DNA of 64,000 nt from an uncultured Dorea sp. (lineage in GTDB: Bacteria > Bacillota > Clostridia > Lachnospirales > Lachnospiraceae). The notes beneath the pieces were generated by a model. That model saw only the letters and a program-made list of their open reading frames with translations. It was not told the origin of the DNA and made no database searches. The translations under genes were made by a program, and so were the position numbers. The stretch is taken from the NCBI GenBank assembly GCA_910580235.1, contig CAJTVU010000002.1, positions 395,004 to 459,003 of the forward strand, given 5' to 3'. Positions 53,479 through 61,954 of this stretch are shown piece by piece (position 1 is the stretch's first letter; the number at the start of each line of letters is the position of its first letter).

Positions 53479-54948
53479 ATGAAACTTTTTCTGTAAATAA
53501 TGTCTTAAAGGGTCTTCTATGATAAAATAAATTATCATGAGGAGGCCTATTATTATGGCAAGAGAAAAGAAACCTGTACACAGAGTACAGATGACAGAAG
53601 GGAAACGCAACATAATCCATCAGCTACTGGAGGAATATGATATCCAATCAGCAGAAGATATCCAGGATGCGCTAAAAGATCTCCTTGGTGGAGCCATCAA
53701 GGAAATGATGGGAGCAGAAATGGAGGGGCATTTAGGATATGAAAGATCTGAGCGTTCTGACAGTGATGATTATCGTAATGGTTATAAACGCAAGAGGGTA
53801 AATAGCCGTTATGGCTCTATGGAGATTGAAGTGCCGCAAGACAGGAAATCGACGTTTGAGCCTCAGGTGGTAAAGAAACGTCAGAAAGATATTTCAGACA
53901 TTGACCAGAAGATCATCTCTATGTATGCAAAAGGCATGACGACCAGACAGATCTCGGAAACAATCGAAGATATCTATGGTTTTGAAACATCAGAAGGCTT
54001 TATCTCGGACGTTACAGATAAGATCCTTCCACAGATTGAAGACTGGCAGAACCGTCCTCTGGAGGAGGCCTATCCAATCCTGTATATTGATGCGATACAC
54101 TACTCTGTCCGTGATAATGGAGTGATCCGGAAGCTCGCAGCCTATATCATCCTTGGAATTAATGCAGAAGGCAAGAAAGAAGTCCTTACCATCAGCATTG
54201 GAGAGAACGAAAGCTCAAAGTATTGGCTCTCTGTTTTGAATGGATTAAGAAATCGTGGTGTAAAAGATATCCTGATCATCTGTGCAGATGGGCTTACCGG
54301 CATCAAAGAAGCGATTGCGGCAGCATTTCCTAAGACGGAATATCAAAGATGTATCGTTCATCAAGTGAGGAACACCTTGAAATGTGTCCCGGATAAAGAC
54401 AGGAAAGCATTTGCCACAGATTTGAAGGCGATCTATCAGGCGGCAGATGAAAAGAAAGCTTTGGCAGCTTTAGAGCGGGTAACAGAAAAATGGGCGCCCA
54501 AATATCCGAATTCCATGAAGCGCTGGAAAGATAACTGGGATGCCATTTCCCCGATCTTCAAGTTCTCAGCAACCGTTAGAAAGGTCATTTATACAACGAA
54601 TGCCATAGGATCACTGAATTCGACCTATCGGAAGCTGAACCGTCAGAGAAGCGTATTCCCAAGCGGTACAGCCCTTTTGAAAGCCCTTTATCTGGCAACA
54701 TTTGAAGCTACGAAAAAATGGACTGCAACGATTCGCAGCTGGGCACAGGTCTATGGGGAGCTGAGCATCATGTATGAGGGACGCTTACCAGAATAATGGA
54801 AAAGTCAGAAAAACGGGCGGATTTCCGTCTCGCTCTTGACATGCAATCTTGTAACTGCTATATATAAAACAAAGGCAAAAAGCTGATTTTACGCAAGCCT
54901 TTCGCCTATCATTATCATAGAAGATCTTATTTACAGACTTTTTTTCAT
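53479..54948 (+). mobile_element. IS256-family insertion sequence
   Basis: About 1.47 kb. Imperfect terminal inverted repeats share TGAAA...TCTGTAAATAA...TC at both ends (left about 53479-53504; right, read inversely, 54923-54948). The inner parts of the repeats also share CTTCTATGATAA. The single gene inside is a complete mutator-type transposase. I did not find a convincing target duplication by eye. Confidence 0.75.
53555..54796 (+). CDS. IS256-family (mutator type) transposase
   Basis: 413 residues from an ATG at 53555 that has SD AGGAGG 10 nt upstream. Contains the MuDR/mutator core: YPILYIDAIHYSVRDNG (first Asp), LIICADGLTGIKEAI (second Asp), CIVHQVRN, and VIYTTNAIGSLN (Glu region replaced as usual in this group by later residues). 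Appears full length and intact, so the element may still move. Confidence 0.93.
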   Translation: MAREKKPVHRVQMTEGKRNIIHQLLEEYDIQSAEDIQDALKDLLGGAIKEMMGAEMEGHLGYERSERSDSDDYRNGYKRKRVNSRYGSMEIEVPQDRKSTFEPQVVKKRQKDISDIDQKIISMYAKGMTTRQISETIEDIYGFETSEGFISDVTDKILPQIEDWQNRPLEEAYPILYIDAIHYSVRDNGVIRKLAAYIILGINAEGKKEVLTISIGENESSKYWLSVLNGLRNRGVKDILIICADGLTGIKEAIAAAFPKTEYQRCIVHQVRNTLKCVPDKDRKAFATDLKAIYQAADEKKALAALERVTEKWAPKYPNSMKRWKDNWDAISPIFKFSATVRKVIYTTNAIGSLNSTYRKLNRQRSVFPSGTALLKALYLATFEATKKWTATIRSWAQVYGELSIMYEGRLPE

Positions 54949-55239
54949 AGTCTCCTATCAGACAATTAAAAGCCACGTATTTTGCAGAATTATTTTCTCA
55001 ATAATTACAGCTTCCCCCTTAATAGTACTTTCCTCCGCAATATTAATATTGTTTCATCTTCATATCTGTGCTATACAACACGAATTTCCATATTACCAGA
55101 AGCATAGTTTTCTTGATCAAGAATATTCTTGTTATAGAAATTTAATTTTCTCGTGTAAATACTAATCAAAAAGGATTAACAACATATCAACCATGAAATA
55201 CTTCCTACAATACCTGATATATCATACTTGCGAATACAT
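54949..55239. other. AT-rich intergenic stretch without a recognisable gene
   Basis: Between the IS256 right end and the CPBP gene. I looked for small peptide (RiPP precursor) genes on the minus strand; there is an SD-like GCGGAGG near 55035 but no open frame of more than about 20 codons follows it convincingly. Confidence 0.4.
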
Positions 55240-55968
55240 TTAATAAAAGAATACTTTTAGTAGATCTAATGACTTTTTCACTCTTCTCTCAATTGCAAAG
55301 AAATGCGGAGCTGCATGCAAAATGGAAGGGAAATAAATATTTCGAGCATAGCAGTATAAAAACATAAAGACATATTGTCCAGCAATCCCCTCCCATATCG
55401 TATTAAAAATGGGAAGTAAATCAGAATTATCATTATCATACTTACACATAGAAATCACATGCATTAGTCCAAACAACGCTCCACATATCAGAGTACCTTT
55501 ATGCCTTCCAAACAAAACAACTAATCGCGGCCACATATAGCCCCTAAAAATAAACTCCTCTACAAAGCCTATTGCTATTAGTGCAAATAGCATATTAAAA
55601 ACAAAATCGTAAATAGTAACTTTATTAGTAATTATTTGTTGCACATTTATTAATAATAAAAGAGCAAAAATAACGCTTGCCGTTATCAGCGTCTCTTTTA
55701 ATTTTGTCTTTCTTAATCCTAGTGTGTATAGTTTATTAATATTTGTCACAACCAAGACTAAGCAAAATATAAGATTAAAAAGTGAACCTACTAAATGAAT
55801 ATATTCTCGATCAGTATGTAGTACCACTAACAAAAAACCTACCATGTATACACTAATAAACATCAAGCAAACATATCCATCTTTTTTTTTAATATCTCGA
55901 AAAAAAATAGGCTTATATAAAAAATCATTTATTCTATTTACCATGTTTTTTCTCTCACAAATTGTCAT
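55240..55968 (-). CDS. CPBP-family intramembrane metalloprotease (bacteriocin-immunity type)
   Basis: 242 residues with about 6-7 membrane helices. Motif 1 EEFIFRGYMWPRL (EExxxR), motif 2 FGLMHVIS (FxxxH), and a third polar helix. Such Abi/CPBP proteases often process or give immunity to peptides in bacteriocin loci. Beside a radical SAM/SPASM remnant and an ABC exporter remnant, it looks like part of a peptide-maturation cluster. Start ATG at 55968; an ATG at 55944 with GAGAG upstream is also possible. Confidence 0.8.
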   Translation of the reverse strand: MTICERKNMVNRINDFLYKPIFFRDIKKKDGYVCLMFISVYMVGFLLVVLHTDREYIHLVGSLFNLIFCLVLVVTNINKLYTLGLRKTKLKETLITASVIFALLLLINVQQIITNKVTIYDFVFNMLFALIAIGFVEEFIFRGYMWPRLVVLFGRHKGTLICGALFGLMHVISMCKYDNDNSDLLPIFNTIWEGIAGQYVFMFLYCYARNIYFPSILHAAPHFFAIERRVKKSLDLLKVFFY

Positions 55969-56023
55969 CTCCCTGAAATAATTATTACATTAGCTATTCA
56001 TATTAAGCACTTGCGTAAAGACC

Positions 56024-56629
56024 TTAACAAAACAATATACTATTGTTGCAATACTTATCCCCTACTATTTTTAGTTTTTTTGTATTATATACTAATTGAA
56101 CAAGCTCTTTTACATTGAATTTTGTCGGATGACATTCTCGCTTTCCTGTTTTGATATACTTATAAGGACACCCACCAAGACATACTGGTAAAACTTTGCA
56201 GTCCAAGCACTTTGCTTCAGTTAAAAACTCATAGTTAATCCATTTGGTATAATTCAAATTTAAAGGCACCGCCTCTCTAATATCTCCAATTTTTGCGTCA
56301 ATGTCACCAATTTCATCCCAACATTTATAGATATGACCTAATGGATCTATAATAATGTAGTTTTTAGAAATAGCACCACAACCTCCTGGACTATATTGGG
56401 GTATATTAACAAATGTTCTCCCCTTTTTTTGATTTCTTTGGTAAAATTCTATTTGTTCTTCGGAAAACTCTGCACAACTAAAACAAGTTGAAGAACTACA
56501 CGTACCGTTTATATCATCTACAGGCGCAAGATAAAATCCAACTTTATCTTGCAAACCAAAGTCATCAATATACTTAAGAATCTCGTCAACTGTGTTAATA
56601 TTACACTTATCAACATGGAATTGTCAAGA
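56024..56629 (-). pseudogene. radical SAM/SPASM peptide-maturase, N-terminus lost to IS3
   Basis: Only the C-terminal half is left. It shows the SPASM pattern: CGAISKNYIIIDPLGHIYKC, CLDCKVLPVCLGGCPY and further cysteines for auxiliary Fe-S clusters. The frame stays open into QFHVDKCNINTVDEILK and is cut at the IS3 border near 56629. The radical SAM CxxxCxxC domain is absent, so the enzyme is dead. Family members form thioether or other links in RiPP precursors. Confidence 0.8.
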
Positions 56630-56668
56630 AAAGTGTAGTCGTATAAACTCACTAAATTCTTCCAGTAC

Positions 56669-57505
56669 CTATGCTGCAAGAAGCCCTTCCTGCAGCGTTC
56701 GATATATGACCGGCGGATATCCGCCCGGATTGGCTGTATAAATCCTCGTTCGATTGTAATAAGCAAAGACATAGCGGAAAATGATAGTCTTTACTGCATC
56801 ACGTCTCATTTTGTATGTAGGGATCCGATAGAGTAGCTCCTTTTTCAGTGTTGCAAAAAAGCTTTCCATTCTGGAATTGTCATAGCAATGATCTACACCG
56901 CTCAGGCTCTGCTGTACCTTGGCATTGGATAATGCTTCTCTGAACGCTTCACTGGTATATTGGCTCCCGCGGTCGGAATGCAGGATGCACCCATTTAGCT
57001 TGTAACGTTTTGTGACCGCATGGAAAGTATCGATACACAATTCCTTCTTCATATTGTCTCTCATGATTAAGGAAAGGACCTCTCCATTATAACAGTCCAG
57101 GATTGGAGAAATGTAAAGCTTCCCATCCTGGCACTGGATCTGGGAGATATCGGTCAGCAGCTTTTGTAATGGCCGTGATGCTGAGAAATCCTGTTTGATC
57201 AGGTTCTCCTGCTCTTGGATTCCTGTTGTGGCATGTGTAAGCCCCTTCCGCCTGCGATGTGGCTTATGGAGCCATCCGCGCTCCCTCATGATACGGGTGA
57301 TCCGTCGCATCCCAGCCTTGATCCCCTTTTGCAGAAGCGCTAGCTGTATACGTGGAGCGCCATAATTATCATTATATGGAGATTCGTCCAGGATGGACTG
57401 TATCGCTGCCGAAAGAATGGCATCCTTGTTTGGCTTCCCAATGCTTCTGCGATATTTATAGTAACCGGAAGCACTGACGCCAAGGATTCTGCACATCAGC
57501 TTCAC
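56669..57505 (-). CDS. IS3-family transposase OrfB (integrase catalytic part)
   Basis: 278 residues from the ATG at 57505; conserved sequence (AHQRYRFIFKKQHGKWTV) continues upstream in the same frame, so OrfB is likely made as an OrfAB product by -1 frameshift. The DDE triad is visible: LLTDISQIQ, LHSDRGSQYTS and SFFATLKKE. Seems intact. Confidence 0.9.
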   Translation of the reverse strand: MKLMCRILGVSASGYYKYRRSIGKPNKDAILSAAIQSILDESPYNDNYGAPRIQLALLQKGIKAGMRRITRIMRERGWLHKPHRRRKGLTHATTGIQEQENLIKQDFSASRPLQKLLTDISQIQCQDGKLYISPILDCYNGEVLSLIMRDNMKKELCIDTFHAVTKRYKLNGCILHSDRGSQYTSEAFREALSNAKVQQSLSGVDHCYDNSRMESFFATLKKELLYRIPTYKMRRDAVKTIIFRYVFAYYNRTRIYTANPGGYPPVIYRTLQEGLLAA

Positions 57506-57558
57506 TGTCCATTTGCCATGCTGTTTTTTGAAAATGAACCGATAGCGCTGATGGGCTC

Positions 57559-57849
57559 TTACTTCTTCCGGCGCTGCGCGAAAAAACCAAGGGCCTCCTG
57601 CAGGATCTCGTTCGCATGCTTGAGCTCTGCATTTTCCTTTTCGAGCTCCCGGATCTTCTGCCCTATAGGATCAGCAGACATCCGCTTATGGCCGCTCCCG
57701 CAATAGAAACCGGGTCCGAATTTCTTGCGATTATTACGCCAGCCGGACAGTGTGTTGTAGGGGATGCCCAGCTGAGCGGCGGCGGCTTTTACTCCGATCT
57801 CATCGGAGAGCTTCAACGCTTCTTCTTTAAATGATTTGTCGTATTGCAT
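57559..57849 (-). CDS. IS3-family transposase OrfA (DNA-binding part)
   Basis: 96 residues from ATG 57849 (MQYDKSFKEEALKLSDEIG), with HTH (AAAQLGIPYNTLSGWRNNRK) and a leucine-zipper-like end (LEKENAELKHANEILQEALG). The A-rich codons before its stop are a plausible slippage site for OrfAB. Confidence 0.88.
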   Translation of the reverse strand: MQYDKSFKEEALKLSDEIGVKAAAAQLGIPYNTLSGWRNNRKKFGPGFYCGSGHKRMSADPIGQKIRELEKENAELKHANEILQEALGFFAQRRKK

Positions 57850-57912
57850 TTTCCTCACCTTCCTATGCATTGATAATATCATAGATTTGGTGAGTTTTAC
57901 GACTCTACTTAA

Positions 57913-59132
57913 ATGCTATCACTCCAAGCTATACATATTAATATCTGTAATATTTAAGTCGTTAAACAATATTTGACCGGTATATTCATTCCCCTGAACC
58001 CCAATAATCGTTTCTATTAATGTAGTTTTTCCTCTACCATTCTCTCCACATATACAATAAACATTTCCGGGTGTAAAAGTATAATTGAAGTTCGAAAAAA
58101 GAATTTTATTATTTCTTACAAATGTTAGGTTTTTACATGAAATACTTTCCACCTTGGTTATTTTAATCGCACCATCACTTTGTTCTTTTAAATCAAATAG
58201 TTCTACTAGTCTGTTATACGAAACTTTATTGTCTTGATACTCTTTTCCCAATGTACTAAAATACTTAAAAGTTTTAATAATAAAGTTAAAATAACTAAGA
58301 ATAACCGAAAACTCGCCTATTGACATTTTTCTATTCATCACCATATTCCCACCCAATACAAATACAAATATATTGGCGATTACTGTAACAATGGCATCTA
58401 AACTTGAATACATAAAAAAAAAGTTTTGCGTTTTTTTTACGCTATCAAAATAATGATTATAAGAAGTATTCATTTTCTCCTGATATTCATTAATTAGCGA
58501 CTGTATCTTAACAAATCTTATATCTTTTAATTGCATCAACATTGCAGAAAAAAAGTTGCTTGCTCCTCTTTAAGTTTAAATGAAATGGAATATATGGTCT
58601 TTTTTAACAATAGATAACTCAATATATATATACACCCAATCCCTAACATAGCCAAACCAATCTGATAACTCATCTCTATTAATATATAAATTGAAAAAAA
58701 CAACGTAATTATGTTAGTTGTAAAACTGCCCACCAACTCTATCACAAATGTAGTAACAGAATTGCTGTCATTGTTTATTTTTTGATTTAAATATCCAATG
58801 TCAAAAGTATCTATTATACTTAATGGTAACTCCTGAATATGTTTAATTAGTTTTGAAATGATGCTGAATGCTGTATTTGTTTGGAGCTTAATATAAAATC
58901 GATTTCTAACTAGATTTAGTATAATAATTGTTGCATTAGCAAGAAAAAAACAAATAATAGCTTTATATAATAATCCTTTTTGACTTGTGACTATAAAATC
59001 TATAATTCTCCCATTTAACAAAGGTACACAAAGACTCAAAAAACCACTTATTACAATGAGTAAGTAGTATAAAATAAAATACTTTTTATATTTTTTTATG
59101 TATGTAATGCAAAATTTAAATATATCAAACAT
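57913..59132 (-). pseudogene. ABC exporter (membrane domain + ATPase), frameshifted and truncated
   Basis: Two frames join at a run of seven T (on the minus strand; plus 58547-58553) that needs one more T. The N-terminal frame is an ABC exporter membrane domain (YYLLIVISGFLSLCVPLLNG, SIIDTFDIGYLNQKINND); the second ends with Walker A CGENGRGKTTLIETI and ITDINMYSLE, where the IS3 begins, so signature and Walker B are gone. It would have exported the peptide of this locus. Confidence 0.8.
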
Positions 59133-59175
59133 ATTTCATCATCCCTTTTTATGTTATGTATAGCATAAAATATTA

Positions 59176-59440
59176 TCATTCTACATTTTTGTACCTAATT
59201 ATATATGAGCCTTCCTCTTCTAAACTCAAAAAATATACAGCATAATTGTTTCTAACCATATTTTTATCTCTTTTTCTATCTTGATAATGAATATATTTCT
59301 CCAGTAAAGATTTTTGTAGCCTTTGCCGTACATGTATGAAGACTTAATGCTAAAATCTCATTATTAGGATAAATTATATGATAAAAACTCCCAATTTGGA
59401 CATTGTTGTAAAAATCATGCAATTTGATGTAAAGATTTGT
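59176..59440 (-). pseudogene. unrecognised coding remnant upstream of the ABC exporter
   Basis: Two frames read YIKLHDFYNNVQIGSFYHII with YPNNEILALSLHTCTAKAT, then LLEKYIHYQDRKRDKNMVRN with YAVYFLSLEEEGSYIIRYK, joined at a five-A run near 59311. It looks like the last 80 residues of a protein. I do not recognise it. The position ahead of the exporter suggests a gene of the peptide locus. Confidence 0.35.
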
Positions 59441-59481
59441 TTATATTTAATATAAGTCTATCTCTAACTAATATGCCTCAT

Positions 59482-59537
59482 CAGACAAAGTCTGCCTATC
59501 CTACGAGGGACATACATTACGGAATACTCGGATGCAT
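59482..59537 (+). other. hairpin array related to 12597-12655
   Basis: CAGAC-AAA-GTCTG (59482-59494), then TCCT/GGGA (59499-59510), then TATTACGG-like and CTCGG words matching the order found at 12597-12655. The two regions align over about 70 bp at roughly two-thirds identity with pairing preserved in the first two stems. Confidence 0.4.
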
Positions 59538-59679
59538 ATACCTCTCCGAACATCCTGTACACTATCTAGTCTTGTGAGATTATCAGTTCTATATCCAATA
59601 TCACTATCTGGATTAGGCTGTTCTAGTTTACCCATCATAAAATGGCAGTCCCTCATCTTTCTCGGATAGTAAGCCATAC

Positions 59680-59905
59680 TAAACACGCAAAAAAGCAACA
59701 CTGCACAAACGGATCGGGAATCTACTGCGCCCCTCTCCTGCCTTCTGGCAAGGATGGGTGTAGACAGAGCCCGATAACAGGTCAAGGGACTGATCCCTTG
59801 TAGAGTTTGGGGAACGCCCCAAGGTCTTAGATCACCAATGCCTGTAATTTTCAAAGTTGCGGTGAGTCAATTTTTTCGACCCAGTTTTTTCATAAATTAC
59901 TTAAT
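59680..59905. other. GC-richer non-coding block, probable mobile-element remnant
   Basis: Contains an inverted pair TTGGGG-AACG-CCCCAA (59809-59822) and CAAGGGACT-GATCCCTTG (59783-59800). The sequence type is unlike its AT-rich surroundings and like non-coding parts of Clostridial transposons. A 117-codon open frame crosses it on the minus strand without SD or domain and I take it as chance. Confidence 0.3.
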
Positions 59906-60012
59906 ACTACTAGTTGATACAATAACTATACTACACAGAATACCCTAATTTTTTAAACAATATTGATGAGCTCCAATTTGTAGTTTCGTGGATTTACCTG
60001 TATACTATAGAT

Positions 60013-60228
60013 TGGAAAAAATCAAATGCAACAGGGGTTTACTATGATTATGAAAAACTGAAGGAAACAATAGAAAAATACATAATTTATTACAATGAAC
60101 AAAGAACCAAACAAAAACTGGGATGTATGAGTCCGGCAGAATACAGGCTCAGTCTCTTGGCTGCATAAAAAATGCATAACAGACGTTAAAATCTGTTACG
60201 TAATAAAAGTCTAACTTTTTGGGGTCAC
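60013..60228 (+). mobile_element. 3' remnant of another IS3-family element
   Basis: The last 52 codons of an IS3-type OrfB (VYYDYEKLKETIEKYIIYYN, QRTKQKLGCMSPAEYRLSLL) end at 60168 and are followed by the element's right end GTCTAACTTTTTGGGGTCAC (60209-60228), a form seen in the IS150 group. The left part is missing. Different from the IS3 at 56630-57912. Confidence 0.75.
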
Positions 60229-60430
60229 ATCAAAGATTAAATTTACCGGGCCTTTTTATGCTATTTCAGAAGAACGTATACAAAAGCGAATCTAAAAAGA
60301 GAGTTTGTCAACAGGTTCTCTTTGGGATAGACCCATGTATACCGAAATATCGTCATAACTCATATACCCTCAGTTTACAAGAGCAGGGCAGTTTATCTGC
60401 TTTGCATGAACATAAATCTTGACATTAAAA

Positions 60431-60463
60431 CGCCCTGCAAGATCGTAAAGCCTTGCAGGGCGC
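60431..60463 (-). terminator. rho-independent terminator of the SDR gene
   Basis: Minus strand CGCCCTGCAAG / CTTGCAGGGCG, 11-bp perfect stem with 11-nt loop, then TTTTAAT. It lies 16 bp after the SDR stop codon. Bases 60229-60420 before it carry nothing I recognise. Confidence 0.85.
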
Positions 60464-60478
60464 CTATTAATCTTAAAG

Positions 60479-61282
60479 CTACCACGTCCGGGATCCGAGG
60501 TTCTTAAATTCCCCAACTGTCGTTACATGGGAGTTCATACCGCCGTCAACGGTGACGACCTGCCCGGTTACGAAAGCCGACTCATCGGAGGCAAGGTAAA
60601 GCGCCATGTACCCAATGTCGTTCGGGCAGCCATAGCGGTTCACGCAGATATTGTTCAGGAAGATATCCTTTAAGCTCTGCGCCACGTATGCATCGTTCTG
60701 TGGAGTTACGATCAGGCCCGGGCGGATGCAGTTGCAGCGGATGTTCTGCTTGCCGTATTGTAGAGCTACATCTTTGGTCAGCATATCGACTCCTGCCTTT
60801 GCACATGCGTAAGCCGTCCCGCCCAGATCTCCGCCGCAGGAGGCCATCGAGCCGATGTTTACGATGGAGCCGCCGTTGTTCTTCTGCATATAAGGAAGGA
60901 CAGTCTTTATTGTATAAAATGTGCCCCGCAGATCCGTGTTAAAGATGTCGTCCCACATTTCCATGGACACTTCATCGATACGCCCATCCGGCAGCGCAAC
61001 ATTGGATGCATTATTGATCAAGATGTCGATCTTACCGTAAATCTTAACGGTTTCCTCGAATAATTGTTCAATCGTCTCCGGCTTGGTCAGGTCGAGATAG
61101 ATGTAAGCCGCCTCGCCCCCATTAGCCTTGATCTCGCCTACAACGGCCTCGCCGTTTTCTTTCCTTCTTCCACAGACAATGACGCTGGCGCCTGCGTCAG
61201 CGAATAATTTCGCAGTTCCCAGACCGATTCCGCTGGTGGATCCGGTAACGATTGCGACTTTTCCTTTTAAGCGATCATTCAT
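60479..61282 (-). CDS. short-chain dehydrogenase/reductase
   Basis: 267 residues. Classical SDR: cofactor motif VTGSTSGIGLGTA, NNAS, catalytic YACAKAG (Tyr-x-x-x-Lys) with Ser in GSMAS, and the C-terminal VTGQVVTVDGGM. The ATG at 61282 is used since SD AAGGAGGGG lies just before it. The region LQYGKQNIRCNCIRPGLI resembles gut clostridial hydroxysteroid dehydrogenases, but the same is true for many SDRs, so the substrate is open. Single-gene unit with its own terminator. Confidence 0.9.
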   Translation of the reverse strand: MNDRLKGKVAIVTGSTSGIGLGTAKLFADAGASVIVCGRRKENGEAVVGEIKANGGEAAYIYLDLTKPETIEQLFEETVKIYGKIDILINNASNVALPDGRIDEVSMEMWDDIFNTDLRGTFYTIKTVLPYMQKNNGGSIVNIGSMASCGGDLGGTAYACAKAGVDMLTKDVALQYGKQNIRCNCIRPGLIVTPQNDAYVAQSLKDIFLNNICVNRYGCPNDIGYMALYLASDESAFVTGQVVTVDGGMNSHVTTVGEFKNLGSRTW

Positions 61283-61497
61283 GATAAGCCCCTCCTTGAA
61301 AAAAGTAGTAAAAGACATTACATTTGCTATAATAGTCCAGGGTCAGGATATCCTTCTGCCCCAATAACAAAAGTCTATCAAAAAGAATCAGGCTTGTCAA
61401 TAAAAGCGGACATGAAGAAAAAAGGCGTTTTTGCGTATATAAAGAGAGGGCATCGCTCAATCATCCAATTCGATGGTTTTACGACCCCTCTTTTCTG

Positions 61498-61839
61498 CTA
61501 TCTGTTATTATTCTCTGAATTGTCTTTTCTGTTCACGCCGTCGTCGTTCCTGTTCTCATTGTTTCCGTCAATGGCGTCGCCGATATCGTCCGCTCCGTCC
61601 TTTAAATCGTCTCCGATCTCATCCATGACTCCTTCGCCGTTGCCATTTCTGTTATCTGTACCGTCCGTAGCGTCGTTCGTATTGCCGTTGTTTCTGGTAT
61701 TATTGTTAGCGTTATTCTCCGTCGTGTTATTCTTGATCGCTCCGTTGTCATCTGCGTTCCCGTCGCTTCCACAGGCTGTTACGCTTAAGATGACTCCTGC
61801 ACACATGAACGCCATCAATAATTTCTTCCACTGTTTCAT
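61498..61839 (-). CDS. small Asn/Asp-rich lipoprotein
   Basis: 113 residues. Signal peptide with lipobox SVTAC (MAFMCAGVILSVTACGSDG, Cys about 23), then a low-complexity hydrophilic chain rich in N, D, G and T. No enzymatic domain; likely an exported, membrane-tethered surface protein. SD GGGAG precedes the ATG. After its stop a long imperfect inverted repeat (about 61440-61495; AGAGGG and CCCTCT arms) may terminate transcription. Confidence 0.75.
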   Translation of the reverse strand: MKQWKKLLMAFMCAGVILSVTACGSDGNADDNGAIKNNTTENNANNNTRNNGNTNDATDGTDNRNGNGEGVMDEIGDDLKDGADDIGDAIDGNNENRNDDGVNRKDNSENNNR

Positions 61840-61954
61840 ATTCCATTCTCCCTTTCATGTATATTTATCTGTGAATCAAGTAGCTGAAACGTACTTGTTG
61901 CTAGTAATATCTGCAAAACAAGAAAATATATACCTTAGGGAAGTTGGAATATTT

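Larger units (their letters stand above)
56630..57912 (-). mobile_element. IS3-family insertion sequence (insertion with adjacent deletion)
   Basis: About 1.28 kb with imperfect ends: AAGTGTAGTCGTATAAACTC at the left and, inversely, AAGTAGAGTCGTAAAACTCA at the right. It encodes OrfA and OrfB. The left flank is the middle of the radical SAM gene and the right flank is the middle of the ABC exporter ATPase, with no visible target duplication, so the DNA between those genes was lost. Confidence 0.8.

Noticed and set aside
53401..53613. 70-codon hydrophobic open frame on the minus strand across the IS256 left end
   Set aside because: Antisense to the transposase start and the terminal repeat, with no SD; chance frame.
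59501..59854. 117-codon open frame on the minus strand
   Set aside because: No SD, no domain, and it crosses hairpins and a mobile-element-like non-coding block; taken as chance.
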